Origin: Thiomicrorhabdus sp965603495
GTDB lineage: Bacteria; Pseudomonadota; Gammaproteobacteria; Thiomicrospirales; Thiomicrospiraceae
DNA: 64,000 nt
Assembly: GCA_965603495.1 (NCBI GenBank)
Contig: CBFDDF010000001.1
Location: 372,001 to 436,000 of the forward strand
Reading direction: 5' to 3'
Below, in pieces: positions 27,030 through 34,803 of the stretch (positions are counted from its first letter, which is position 1; each line of letters opens with the position of its first letter). Below the pieces are notes generated by a model. It saw only the letters and a program-made list of their open reading frames with translations. It was not told where the DNA came from and did not search any database. Position numbers and translations under genes: made by a program.

Positions 27030-27278
27030 ATGTGTATTTTTATACTCGGTTTCATGGCGTTACTGCTGTATCATTTGATGGCTTCTGTCGATGGATTACG
27101 ATTGGCAGAAGTTGTTGATGGTTTAATAATGCCATTGGCCGAAGGTTGGGATGTATTGTTGGCTTTATGGCCAGCGATGAGCTTTATGTTTTTAGCGGGC
27201 ATCTTTAGTGTTTTAATTATTATGAAGTTATGGGCGCCGAAAGCTCAATCTAATACGATAGCAACAGAATCAAAATAG
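27030..27278 (+). CDS. Small two-helix membrane protein
   Basis: 82 aa. Two hydrophobic segments (about residues 2-18 and 43-65) are joined by an amphipathic stretch with Asp/Glu (GLRLAEVVDGLIMPLAEGWD) and followed by a polar tail. No family recognised. CTGGAG lies 9 bp before ATG 27030, and the stop is 16 bp from the carbonic anhydrase start, so the pair is probably cotranscribed. A role in inorganic carbon uptake or in tethering the carbonic anhydrase is a guess from that pairing. Confidence 0.75.
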   Translation: MCIFILGFMALLLYHLMASVDGLRLAEVVDGLIMPLAEGWDVLLALWPAMSFMFLAGIFSVLIIMKLWAPKAQSNTIATESK

Positions 27279-27294
27279 ATAGGTGTGATACAAA

Positions 27295-27960
27295 ATGAGT
27301 CATCAGTGTGAATGTGATAAAGATATTCAGCAGTTGTTTAAAAACAACGAGGAGTGGGTTGCTCAAATTAATGAAAAGACCCCAGGATTTTTCGAAAGTT
27401 TAGCGCATCAGCAGAAGCCTGAGTATTTATGGATAGGCTGCTCGGATAGTCGGGTACCAGCAAACGAGTTGGTTAAGATGGATCCCGGAACTATTTTTGT
27501 GCACCGTAATATCGCCAATTTGGTTAACTCAAGTGACATGAATGTCTTATCCGTTATTCAATATGCTGTTGAAGTCCTAAAGGTAAAGCATATTATCGTC
27601 AACGGCCATTATGGGTGTGGAGGTGTAATGGCTTCTTTGAATGAGAATAACCCAGATTTGATAGATCATTGGATTAGGCCTATTCGCAAATACTACCAAC
27701 GCGCAAAAGCCGATTTGCTGAATTTACCTAAAGAAGAACAGGTGGACAAATTATGCGAAATCAATGTTGTTGAGCAGGTTCGTAATGTTTGCCATGTTCC
27801 AGCCGTGAGAAAGGCGTGGGAAAAAGGCCAGCAGCTAGCGATTCATGGCTTTATCTATGACATTAAAGATGGTCGTTTGCACAATCTGAATGTCTCTGTA
27901 GATAATAGCGAAGATGGCGAAAGATTAACATTGCGCCAGGATTTAAGTAAGCCGTGTTAA
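27295..27960 (+). CDS. Beta-class carbonic anhydrase
   Basis: 221 aa. Interconverts CO2 and bicarbonate with a catalytic zinc. Ligands Cys49 (in GCSDSRVPANE), His105 and Cys108 (in NGHYGCGG) and the Asp51-Arg53 dyad are all present. No signal peptide, so probably cytosolic. The N-terminus MSHQCECDKD is unusually Cys-rich. Form II RuBisCO has low CO2 specificity, so a carbonic anhydrase next to the cbbM unit makes physiological sense. Confidence 0.95.
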   Translation: MSHQCECDKDIQQLFKNNEEWVAQINEKTPGFFESLAHQQKPEYLWIGCSDSRVPANELVKMDPGTIFVHRNIANLVNSSDMNVLSVIQYAVEVLKVKHIIVNGHYGCGGVMASLNENNPDLIDHWIRPIRKYYQRAKADLLNLPKEEQVDKLCEINVVEQVRNVCHVPAVRKAWEKGQQLAIHGFIYDIKDGRLHNLNVSVDNSEDGERLTLRQDLSKPC

Positions 27961-27966
27961 TTTAGT

Positions 27967-27994
27967 CCCCCTCTCTCTTCTTCGAGAGAGGGGG
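27967..27994. terminator. Strong hairpin between convergent genes
   Basis: A perfect 11-bp stem CCCCCTCTCTC/GAGAGAGGGGG with a TTCTTC loop. No T-run on either side, so termination is probable but not certain. Confidence 0.6.
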
Positions 27995-28022
27995 CAGCAA
28001 ACTCAGGTTTTGCAGTTAGACC

Positions 28023-28430
28023 TTAAGCCTTCTTACCCATCTGTAAGACTTCAAGCATCAGTAAGTGTTGTGGGGAGTCTTCTATTAAAGCCCCACCGAG
28101 ATGGCGTTGGCTTATCTGGTTTAACTGACTGAAGTAAACATTCTTTAACCAATTTTTTCGAAAGCCAGTAAAGTCGAATTCTTTGGTGGCAAAGTTATAA
28201 AATCGATCCGCCATGCCGGTTGGTTTAGAAAACACTACATCTGCCGCTTCCATTGCTTCTACTTCATGTGAGCGTCCGCCAAAATCACTTGCACCAGCAA
28301 TAGCGGATACAAAATCTGGCATCTCCCCATCGCTTCTTCGAACCCAGTCATCTAAATCAAATTGTACGCTGGGCTCAAAGTGCTGGCCTTGATAGTCGAA
28401 GGTTGTTGTTGCAGTGATTGTATTTGCCAT
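28023..28430 (-). CDS. Small unrecognised protein, similar in plan to 26523-26945
   Basis: 135 aa, soluble, unrecognised. The N-terminus NTITATTTFDYQGQHFEPS and middle VEAMEAADVVFSKPTGMADRFYNFA match the cbbO2-linked small protein in order and spacing. The C-terminal third is helical and ends MLEVLQMGKKA. AAGAGA precedes ATG 28430. It is convergent with the carbonic anhydrase and divergent from the next gene, with a dyad in the shared upstream region. Function unknown; association with carbon fixation is by proximity. Confidence 0.78.
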   Translation of the reverse strand: MANTITATTTFDYQGQHFEPSVQFDLDDWVRRSDGEMPDFVSAIAGASDFGGRSHEVEAMEAADVVFSKPTGMADRFYNFATKEFDFTGFRKNWLKNVYFSQLNQISQRHLGGALIEDSPQHLLMLEVLQMGKKA

Positions 28431-28533
28431 ATTTGGTCTCTTAAATAATCTGTTTTTATAGGCTCACTTTCAAAGCATACTTAAAAGTCCTACTTTAAAC
28501 TTGTCGTGGATAATGATAGCATGTCAAATGCAT

Positions 28534-28559
28534 TTTAAACGTCAATCTGGACGTTCAAA
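28534..28559. promoter_or_regulatory. Operator-like dyad in a divergent promoter region
   Basis: TTTAAACGTC, 6-bp spacer, GACGTTCAAA: nine of ten positions pair. It lies between the two divergent unrecognised genes, next to a smaller GCAT-N5-ATGC dyad (28519-28531). The form is typical of a dimeric regulator site; the regulator is unknown. Confidence 0.4.
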
Positions 28560-28592
28560 TAATGAAAATTTATCTTAAACTGGGGGTAGAGC

Positions 28593-29156
28593 ATGGCGGT
28601 TTTAATCGAAGGGTATTCAGTACTAATCAATAAGGCAAATGCAATCAAAAAGGCAGATGCATTATCACTCTTAAGTTCTGTAGACAGCGCTTTGCACCCA
28701 ATGGCGATTTGTTCAGACAGCGACTTGCTGCGCATTGGTTTTGTGGACTTAAAGCAAGCCAATGAGTTTATCGCTATTTTGGAAGGTGGGGGGCTGGTGT
28801 ATAAAGTGGCTGACGGGGCTGAAGAGATAGCCCAAGATATGGTGATGGTGACCCAGTTTGGTGAGCTCGATGTGACTTGTCCTTGGCTGAGTATTCAGTT
28901 TAGCAAGCTCAAAGATAATACTTTAATCTGCTTAGGCGTTCTCAATGCAGCAGAGCCTGTGAAAAGTGTGGCTTTTCCAAAGGGCTGGACATTAGAGCTT
29001 TCTCTGTTAAAGCGTTTTCATGATGAGCGTACTCACTACATGGCTGAAAATTATGAGTGGGTTAGGCAAGAAGCAAGACATGATGTTTATAGGCATAAAG
29101 AGACCGGTAAAGAAGTGCGCTTGCTTAAGCTTGTAATGGCTGAAGAGGTTGCTTAG
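28593..29156 (+). CDS. Unrecognised protein, 187 aa
   Basis: Soluble, no signal peptide, no family recognised. About 110 residues of alpha/beta character (MAICSDSDLLRIGFVDLKQANEFIAILEGGGLVY) are followed by a strand-rich middle (FGELDVTCPWLSIQFSKLKDN). The C-terminal helix is rich in charged and aromatic residues (HDERTHYMAENYEWVRQE). GGGGGT precedes ATG 28593. It stands alone between a divergent small gene and the convergent bioD. Confidence 0.75.
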   Translation: MAVLIEGYSVLINKANAIKKADALSLLSSVDSALHPMAICSDSDLLRIGFVDLKQANEFIAILEGGGLVYKVADGAEEIAQDMVMVTQFGELDVTCPWLSIQFSKLKDNTLICLGVLNAAEPVKSVAFPKGWTLELSLLKRFHDERTHYMAENYEWVRQEARHDVYRHKETGKEVRLLKLVMAEEVA

Positions 29157-29171
29157 TCGTATTTAAAAGTC

Positions 29172-29183
29172 ACCAGGTCTGGT
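29172..29183. repeat. ACCAGGTCTGGT variant
   Basis: Same one-base variant as at 9356. It lies between convergent genes, 15 bp after the stop of the 187-aa gene and 14 bp before the bioD stop. Confidence 0.75.
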
Positions 29184-29197
29184 CAAGTAGTATTTTT

Positions 29198-29890
29198 TCA
29201 AGTCATCCAGTTAGTGATAACGATCGCTTGACCGTTATTGGCGTAATCAACCTCAAAAATCATTACGTCGGTAAAGTCAGTCAAGCCTAGCGCATAGTTT
29301 GGAGTTGGCTGAATACTTGATTGGGTTTGGTTGACAATAATGCTGTGCAGGTCTAATCCGGCTTGTCCAATCGCTGCAATGCTTAACAATGCCTGGTTGA
29401 TGCAGCCAAGCCGATTGGCGACCACTAAAATCACCGGATAACCCAATTCAATTGCCAGATCTTTATTTAAGCCATCCAAAGCCAATGGTGAATAGAATCC
29501 GCCGGCACCTTCTATCAAAGCAAACGAATTTTCAGGCACTTCACAGGCTTTTGCTAAGTCACTTATCCTAATATTGAGGTTTGCTGCTTTAATAGCGGTG
29601 TGTGGAGATACGGCGGGTTCAAATTGATAAGGGCAGATGACTTGTAAAGCGTCTGTTGTATTGGTTGTTTGCTGTAAAAACAGAGCGTCTTCAGATAGCA
29701 ATGAACCATCTGTTTGTGGTATGCACCCTGAAGCAATTGGTTTTCTAGGGCTTACGCTAAAACCTTGTTGTCTAAGGCTTAAAGCGATACAGCCGGCGAC
29801 ATAGGTTTTACCAACATCGGTGTCGGTACCTGTAATAAAAAACCCACCAGGCCTGGTGGGTTTATTTAAAGCATGCTTAACGGAAGGCAT
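29198..29890 (-). CDS. bioD: Dethiobiotin synthetase
   Basis: 230 aa. Carboxylates 7,8-diaminopelargonate to dethiobiotin using CO2 and ATP. P-loop GTDTDVGKTYVAG at about residues 21-33; IEGAGGFYSP and VVANRLGCINQALLS follow. The start codon shares a base with the purC stop (TAATG), so translation is coupled. Residues before the P-loop are about 14 longer than usual, and that segment is encoded by the 24-bp palindrome at 29840-29863. bioA lies 14 kb away. Confidence 0.93.
   Translation of the reverse strand: MPSVKHALNKPTRPGGFFITGTDTDVGKTYVAGCIALSLRQQGFSVSPRKPIASGCIPQTDGSLLSEDALFLQQTTNTTDALQVICPYQFEPAVSPHTAIKAANLNIRISDLAKACEVPENSFALIEGAGGFYSPLALDGLNKDLAIELGYPVILVVANRLGCINQALLSIAAIGQAGLDLHSIIVNQTQSSIQPTPNYALGLTDFTDVMIFEVDYANNGQAIVITNWMT
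29840..29863. repeat. Palindrome copy 5, inside the 5' end of bioD
   Basis: The exact core at 29846-29857 sits in a perfect 24-bp inverted repeat with AAACCC/GGGTTT arms, read in bioD as part of NKPTRPGGFF just ahead of the P-loop. It is the only exact core found inside a reading frame. Confidence 0.85.
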
Positions 29891-30780
29891 TACAGGTTTT
29901 CAGTTAAACGCGCTTGAGCTTCTTGATATTTGTCGAAAGTTTGTGCCACGACGTCATCTGGAAGTTCTGGGCCTGTATTTGGGTTTTTATCCCAATCCAG
30001 GCTTTCAAGATAATCTCGAATATATTGCTTATCAAAACTGGGTGGGTTCTTACCGACTTTATAGCTTGAAGCTGGCCAAAAACGTGAGCTGTCTGGTGTT
30101 AAAGCTTCGTCGATTAAATAAATGACGCCATTTTCATCTTCACCAAACTCAAATTTAGTATCGGCAATAATAATGCCGCGCTCTAATGCAAATTCAGCGG
30201 CCGTGGTATAAAGCTTTAAGCTAAGGTCACGCACTTTTTCAGACTTTTCCTGTCCCATGATTGCGACCAGTTGTTCAAAACTGATGTTTTCATCATGGTC
30301 GCCTTGAGCTGCTTTGGTAGAGGGTGTGAACAGGGGCTCAGGTAACTTTTCAGCGAGTAACATGCCTTTTTTAAGGGGAATGCCACAAACACTTTGACTC
30401 TTTTGATACTCTTTCCAGCCAGAACCCACTAAATAACCGCGTACAATTGCTTCAACCGGTAAAGGTTTAAGCTTACGGACAATCATGCCGCGGCCATCCA
30501 ATTGTTGCAGTTCTTCAGGGGTTAAATAATCCGCTAAAGCCATCTCGGGTGCCAGTTGATTCGGCACGATGTCCTGCATCTTATTCATCCAGAACTGCGG
30601 CATTGCGGTCAAGATGCGGCCTTTTCCTGGAATAGGGGTTGGCAAGATCGCATCAAAAGCTGATATACGATCCGTAGTCACTATCAATAAATGACGTTCA
30701 TCAATGTCATAGATATCTCGTACCTTACCCTTAGTGATTAAAGGTAGGCTAGTCAGGTTTGATTCATAAAGAGGTTGCAT
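29890..30780 (-). CDS. purC: SAICAR synthase
   Basis: Phosphoribosylaminoimidazole-succinocarboxamide synthase of purine synthesis. 296 aa, the longer form. GKVRDIYDIDERHLLIVTTDRISAFD opens the ATP site, with PGKG, VRGYLVGSGWKEY, IADTKFEFG and the signature IDEALTPDSSRFWP. AGGA precedes ATG 30780. It is 12 bp downstream of the PsiE-family gene and overlaps bioD by one base. Confidence 0.96.
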   Translation of the reverse strand: MQPLYESNLTSLPLITKGKVRDIYDIDERHLLIVTTDRISAFDAILPTPIPGKGRILTAMPQFWMNKMQDIVPNQLAPEMALADYLTPEELQQLDGRGMIVRKLKPLPVEAIVRGYLVGSGWKEYQKSQSVCGIPLKKGMLLAEKLPEPLFTPSTKAAQGDHDENISFEQLVAIMGQEKSEKVRDLSLKLYTTAAEFALERGIIIADTKFEFGEDENGVIYLIDEALTPDSSRFWPASSYKVGKNPPSFDKQYIRDYLESLDWDKNPNTGPELPDDVVAQTFDKYQEAQARLTENL

Positions 30781-30792
30781 ACGGATTCCTAT

Positions 30793-31266
30793 CTAATCGA
30801 AGTCTGTTGGTCGTCTATTTAGCTTGTAAGGATACTTCAAATGCCCATATCGTAATATTAGGGTAGAGATAGTAATTAAGAAGATGGTGACTGCAATTGC
30901 AATCATCTGCCATTCGGAAAGGTCCTTCATATCTAATATCAAGAAACGTGCGAGGGCGACAATGGCAATGTACATCGGCAGTCTAACAGGTAGTTTTCCA
31001 GATTCTAAGTAGATAGCGACCATGGCCAAGACTTCTAAGTATAAGAATAATAGCAGTAGATCACCGAGATGTACCGAGCCGAGATCAAGCATGTCCTTAA
31101 CCGCTTCGTAGCCAGCAAAAACAGTGGCAATCGCAATAATGACTAAACCTAAGAGCTCTACTTTATGGATGGCTCTTTTAAAGATTTTTTCAGCTGCTGA
31201 GGCTTTATTCGGCATTGGAGGAATCGGCGTTTTAAGCTCTGGAGCCGTTTGTGTTTCTGCTGTCAT
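30793..31266 (-). CDS. PsiE-family membrane protein
   Basis: 157 aa, with four hydrophobic segments after a cytosolic N-terminus of about 35 residues. The central LGDLLLLFLYLEVLAMVAIYLESGKLP and RFLILDMK match the phosphate-starvation-inducible PsiE family (function unknown). Divergent from rpe, and first gene of an apparent psiE-purC-bioD unit. Confidence 0.8.
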   Translation of the reverse strand: MTAETQTAPELKTPIPPMPNKASAAEKIFKRAIHKVELLGLVIIAIATVFAGYEAVKDMLDLGSVHLGDLLLLFLYLEVLAMVAIYLESGKLPVRLPMYIAIVALARFLILDMKDLSEWQMIAIAVTIFLITISTLILRYGHLKYPYKLNRRPTDFD

Positions 31267-31382
31267 AATTACGATCCTTGCTGAAATGTTTTTTTAAAAC
31301 TTGGTTACAACCAAATGCGCGTTATTGAATACTTGCGCGGCGCTCATAAAAACTTATTGGCGATGGTTTTTTATCCTATTTT

Positions 31383-31411
31383 TTGCCCATTCTAATAGAT
31401 ACTGGTAAAAT
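31383..31411 (+). promoter_or_regulatory. rpe promoter
   Basis: TTGCCC (31383-31388), 17-bp spacer, TAAAAT (31406-31411), about 45 bp before the rpe start. Confidence 0.6.
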
Positions 31412-31454
31412 GCACGAATTATTTTTTTAATCGTTTATAGATATAAGGTGTTTA

Positions 31455-32162
31455 ATGATGGCTAAGCAACAAAACTGGATCGCTCCTTCAATCTTATCTG
31501 CAGATTTCGCGCAGTTAGGAACCGATGTTAAAGATGTTATTGCCGCTGGTGCTGATGTCGTTCACTTTGATGTTATGGATAATCACTATGTTCCTAACTT
31601 AACTATCGGGCCATTGGTTTGTGAGTCACTTAAAAACTTCATGGTAAGAGAGGGTGTTAATGCACCTATCGATGTTCACCTAATGGTCAAGCCTGTTAGC
31701 CGTATTATTGGTGATTTTGCTTCTGCAGGTGCAGATATTATTACTTTCCACCCTGAAGCATCTGAGCACATCGACGGTGATTTAGGTCTAATTAAAAACG
31801 CTGGTCTTAAAGCCGGCTTAGTATTTAATCCAGCAACGTCTTTAGACTATCTTGAGCACGTAATGGACAAGATTGATATGATCTTAATCATGTCTGTTAA
31901 TCCTGGTTTTGGCGGGCAGTCGTTCATTCCTCAAGCTTTAGAAAAACTAAAAATGGCGCGTAAGTTAATCGATGCGTCTGGCCGTGATATTCGTTTAGAA
32001 ATTGATGGTGGCGTTAAGGTTGAGAACATCGCTGCTGTAGCGGCGGCAGGTTGTGATACTTTTGTATCAGGTTCTGGTATTTTCGGCAAAGCAAATGCGT
32101 CTGATGCAAATCGTTATAATACGATTATTCAGCAAATGCGTGATGAGTTGGCAAAAGCTTAA
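31455..32162 (+). CDS. rpe: Ribulose-phosphate 3-epimerase
   Basis: 235 aa TIM barrel. Interconverts ribulose-5-phosphate and xylulose-5-phosphate in the Calvin cycle and pentose phosphate pathway. Landmarks are IAPSILSADFAQLG, VHFDVMDNHYVPNLTIGP, DVHLMVKP, MSVNPGFGGQSFIP and EIDGGVK with its metal or catalytic Asp residues. Two adjacent ATGs (31455, 31458) are both possible after AAGG at 31445-31448. Confidence 0.96.
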   Translation: MMAKQQNWIAPSILSADFAQLGTDVKDVIAAGADVVHFDVMDNHYVPNLTIGPLVCESLKNFMVREGVNAPIDVHLMVKPVSRIIGDFASAGADIITFHPEASEHIDGDLGLIKNAGLKAGLVFNPATSLDYLEHVMDKIDMILIMSVNPGFGGQSFIPQALEKLKMARKLIDASGRDIRLEIDGGVKVENIAAVAAAGCDTFVSGSGIFGKANASDANRYNTIIQQMRDELAKA

Positions 32163-32189
32163 ACTTTCATAAGACGGTATCGTAATCAT

Positions 32190-32222
32190 AAAACGCCGGC
32201 ATCTTATTGATGCTGGCGTTTT
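32190..32222 (+). terminator. Hairpin or terminator between rpe and gph
   Basis: A 13-bp stem AAACGCCGGCATC/GATGCTGGCGTTT with one G-T pair and a TTATT loop, followed by a short T-rich tail. Confidence 0.75.
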
Positions 32223-32309
32223 GTTATTTAAGGTGTTGTAGATTTCATTATGCATTAAGCGCATATAAATAATAAAAAATTGGCTACATTTAAAAAGAGA
32301 ATATTAAGA

Positions 32310-32987
32310 ATGGAAAAGTTAAAACCTGGGTTTGTCCTATTTGATTTAGACGGTACTTTAATCGACAGTGTGCCGGATTTGGCTTACTGTGTTGATGAAA
32401 CGATGAAGCAAGTTGGTTTGCCAGTACGTGGAGAAGATGCAGTACGTGACTGGGTTGGTAATGGTGTTCAGCGTTTAACCGAGCGTGCATTAATCAATGC
32501 GGTAGAAGGTATGCCTGATCAAGATTTAATGGATAAAGCGTATCCAATCTTTCTTGAATTATATGCAGAGAACACCTCAAAGCGTAGTTGTGTATATGAC
32601 GGGGTTATTGAAGGTATTGAGTGGATGCTTGAGCAAGGTTACCGCATTGCATGTGTGACGAATAAGGCCGAAGCTTTCACCATTCCATTGTTGAAAGACA
32701 AAGGTCTGCATGATTATTTTGAATTCATCGTCTCTGGTGATACTTGCGCAGAGAAGAAGCCACATCCAATGCCTTTGTTGCACGCAGCTAAGTTGATGGG
32801 TGTTGAGCCAGAGAATGCATTGATGGTCGGTGATTCACGTTCTGATGTAAAAGCGGCTCGTGCTGCTGGCTTCCATATCTTCTGTATGACTTACGGTTAT
32901 AACCACGGTGAAGATATCCGTGATTACAATCCTGATGTCATCATGGACTCATTTGCAGAGTTCAAAGATTATATTCAGGCTAAATAA
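32310..32987 (+). CDS. gph: Phosphoglycolate phosphatase
   Basis: 225 aa HAD hydrolase from ATG 32310; an in-frame TTG at 32280 is less likely. HAD motif I FDLDGTLIDS is near the N-terminus, motif II in VTNKAEAF, and motif IV in VGDSRSDVKAARAAG. It removes phosphate from 2-phosphoglycolate, the by-product of RuBisCO oxygenation, so its pairing with rpe fits the autotrophic context. Confidence 0.93.
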   Translation: MEKLKPGFVLFDLDGTLIDSVPDLAYCVDETMKQVGLPVRGEDAVRDWVGNGVQRLTERALINAVEGMPDQDLMDKAYPIFLELYAENTSKRSCVYDGVIEGIEWMLEQGYRIACVTNKAEAFTIPLLKDKGLHDYFEFIVSGDTCAEKKPHPMPLLHAAKLMGVEPENALMVGDSRSDVKAARAAGFHIFCMTYGYNHGEDIRDYNPDVIMDSFAEFKDYIQAK

Positions 32988-33008
32988 TCGCTGAATAATG
33001 ATTGAATG

Positions 33009-33081
33009 ACAGACTTGCCCTGCGCTCACATGGATTTGTATGGCCGCAGGGTATACCAGGACTGGTAAGTCTGTTTTTTTT
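33009..33081 (+). terminator. Branched terminator structure after gph / before trpE
   Basis: The outer stem ACAGACTT/AAGTCTGT (33009-33016 with 33067-33074) encloses CCCTGCG/CGCAGGG and the variant palindrome ACCAGGACTGGT, and is followed by a run of eight T. It may end the gph transcript or act as a leader element of trpE. Confidence 0.6.
33055..33066. repeat. ACCAGGACTGGT variant
   Basis: One-substitution variant (C to A at core position 7), forming one arm of the branched structure before trpE. Confidence 0.65.
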
Positions 33082-33111
33082 GAGAAGTTTGTATTAACAG
33101 TTAGGTTTACT

Positions 33112-33240
33112 ATGAAGTTTTTGTCAGCATTGTTACTAGAAATTTTTCGTCCTTTACTTTGTTCTATTGCCGGTATCCGCCGTGCAATTTTATTTAAGAA
33201 ACTTGAAAGACAAACACACACTAAGGCAGATTTAGAATGA
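33112..33240 (+). CDS. Possible 42-aa protein coupled to trpE
   Basis: ATG 33112 to a stop overlapping the trpE start by 4 bp (ATGA). The hydrophobic N-terminal half (MKFLSALLLEIFRPLLCSI) and basic C-terminal half suggest an amphipathic membrane-associated helix. It has no Trp codons, so it is not a classical trp leader peptide. Ribosome site is weak. It may exist mainly to couple translation to trpE, or may not be expressed. Confidence 0.35.
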   Translation: MKFLSALLLEIFRPLLCSIAGIRRAILFKKLERQTHTKADLE

Positions 33241-34742
33241 GCAACGCACACTTTGCAAGCTTAGCAAAGCAGGGCTATAACCGAGTTCCGGTTATGCGTA
33301 CCGTATTGTCTGACTATGACACGCCTTTGAGTGTTTATCATAAGTTAGCCAAAGGCCCGTACTCCTACCTATTTGAATCCGTTCAAGGCGGAGAGAAGTG
33401 GGGACGTTACTCAATTATTGGCTTGCCTTGTCAGACACGTTTGCTGATCAACGGTAATCACATTAAAGAAGTCATCAACGGAGAGGTGGTTCAGCATCAA
33501 GTGGCGGATGACCCTTTAGCGTGGATTGAAGCTTATCAAAAGCAGTTTAAAGTCTACGCGCCTTCTGGCATGCCGGTTTTCAGTGGTGGTCTGGTGGGGT
33601 ACTTTGGTTACGACACGATTCGTTTTGTCGAGGAGCGCCTAAAAAACACAATTCCAGAAAAAGATGACATCGGTGCACCGGATATTGAACTGTTAGTCTC
33701 TGAAGAGTTGGTGGTGTTTGATAACTTGAGCGGCCAAGTACATGTGATTGTGCATGCCGACTTAACCAAAGACGATGGTGAAGCCCTGGCCTTGAGACGT
33801 TTAGATGAACTCAGTGCGAAGTTAAGTCAGCCTATGCCTATGCCAATCGATGCGCCGAGTGCCAAACAAATTACCGAAGACGATTTTCATTCAAGTTTTG
33901 GTGAAGAAGCCTTTAAAAAAGCGGTCGCAAAAGTACAAGAGTACATCTTAGCAGGTGACGCCATGCAGGTAGTTATCTCACAGCAAATGTCGGTCAAGTT
34001 TGACGATGAGCCAATGGATTTGTACCGCGCGTTACGTCATTTGAACCCGTCGCCGTATATGTTCTTTATGGATATGGACGATCTGCAAATCGTCGGTTCT
34101 TCACCAGAAATTTTAGTGCGTTTAGAAGATGAGCAAGTCACGGTACGTCCTATTGCTGGAACCCGCCGTCGTGGCGCAACCCATGAGGGCGACCTGGCCT
34201 TAGAGCAAGAGTTGTTAAATGACCCTAAAGAACTTGCGGAGCATTTGATGTTGATTGATTTAGGGCGTAACGATGTTGGGCGGATTGCTCAAATCGGTTC
34301 GGTTGAATTGACGGAAAAGATGGTTGTTGAACGTTATTCACATGTAATGCATATCGTCTCTAATGTTAATGCGAAAATAAAGCCGGGTATGAGTGCGATG
34401 GATGTTTTACGTGCGACTTTCCCTGCCGGAACCGTCTCGGGTGCACCGAAAATTCGTGCGATGGAAATTATTGATGAGCTTGAGCCGGTTAAGCGTGGTA
34501 TTTACGCTGGCGCGGTGGGCTATCTAGGTTGGCATGGCAATATGGATACCGCGATTGCGATTCGTACTGCGGTGATTAAAGACAAAACCCTCTTTGTACA
34601 AGCTGGTGCGGGTATTGTCGCCGATTCAGTGCCACAGCTTGAATGGGATGAGACCATGAACAAAGGCCGTGCCATTTTCAAGGCTGCAGAGTTCGTGACC
34701 AATGGTCTGCAAACCACAAATCCACAAGCAAACCATAAGTAA
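33237..34742 (+). CDS. trpE: Anthranilate synthase component I
   Basis: 501 aa. Converts chorismate to anthranilate with ammonia from TrpG. The N-terminal regulatory region YSYLFESVQGGEKWGRYSIIG resembles the tryptophan feedback site. The chorismate-binding domain shows GDAMQVVISQ, PSPYMFFMD, GSSPEILVRLE, IAGTRRRGAT, LIDLGRNDVGR and FPAGTVSGAPKIRAMEII. Leads trpE-trpG-trpD, with an unrelated gene before trpC. Confidence 0.96.
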   Translation: MSNAHFASLAKQGYNRVPVMRTVLSDYDTPLSVYHKLAKGPYSYLFESVQGGEKWGRYSIIGLPCQTRLLINGNHIKEVINGEVVQHQVADDPLAWIEAYQKQFKVYAPSGMPVFSGGLVGYFGYDTIRFVEERLKNTIPEKDDIGAPDIELLVSEELVVFDNLSGQVHVIVHADLTKDDGEALALRRLDELSAKLSQPMPMPIDAPSAKQITEDDFHSSFGEEAFKKAVAKVQEYILAGDAMQVVISQQMSVKFDDEPMDLYRALRHLNPSPYMFFMDMDDLQIVGSSPEILVRLEDEQVTVRPIAGTRRRGATHEGDLALEQELLNDPKELAEHLMLIDLGRNDVGRIAQIGSVELTEKMVVERYSHVMHIVSNVNAKIKPGMSAMDVLRATFPAGTVSGAPKIRAMEIIDELEPVKRGIYAGAVGYLGWHGNMDTAIAIRTAVIKDKTLFVQAGAGIVADSVPQLEWDETMNKGRAIFKAAEFVTNGLQTTNPQANHK

Positions 34743-34803
34743 ATACGATTCAGTAGACCAAGCTGGTTTAAGAAAGCTCTCAGGAAAACGCTTAGGAAAA
34801 AAT

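Noticed and set aside
13297..28430. Search for carboxysome shell or csoS genes around the RuBisCO loci
   Set aside because: None found; the Q/O-linked layout here stands without shell genes.
33040..33111. Upstream extension of the small frame before trpE
   Set aside because: It runs through the terminator hairpin and T-run; if the frame is used at all, ATG 33112 is the more sensible start.
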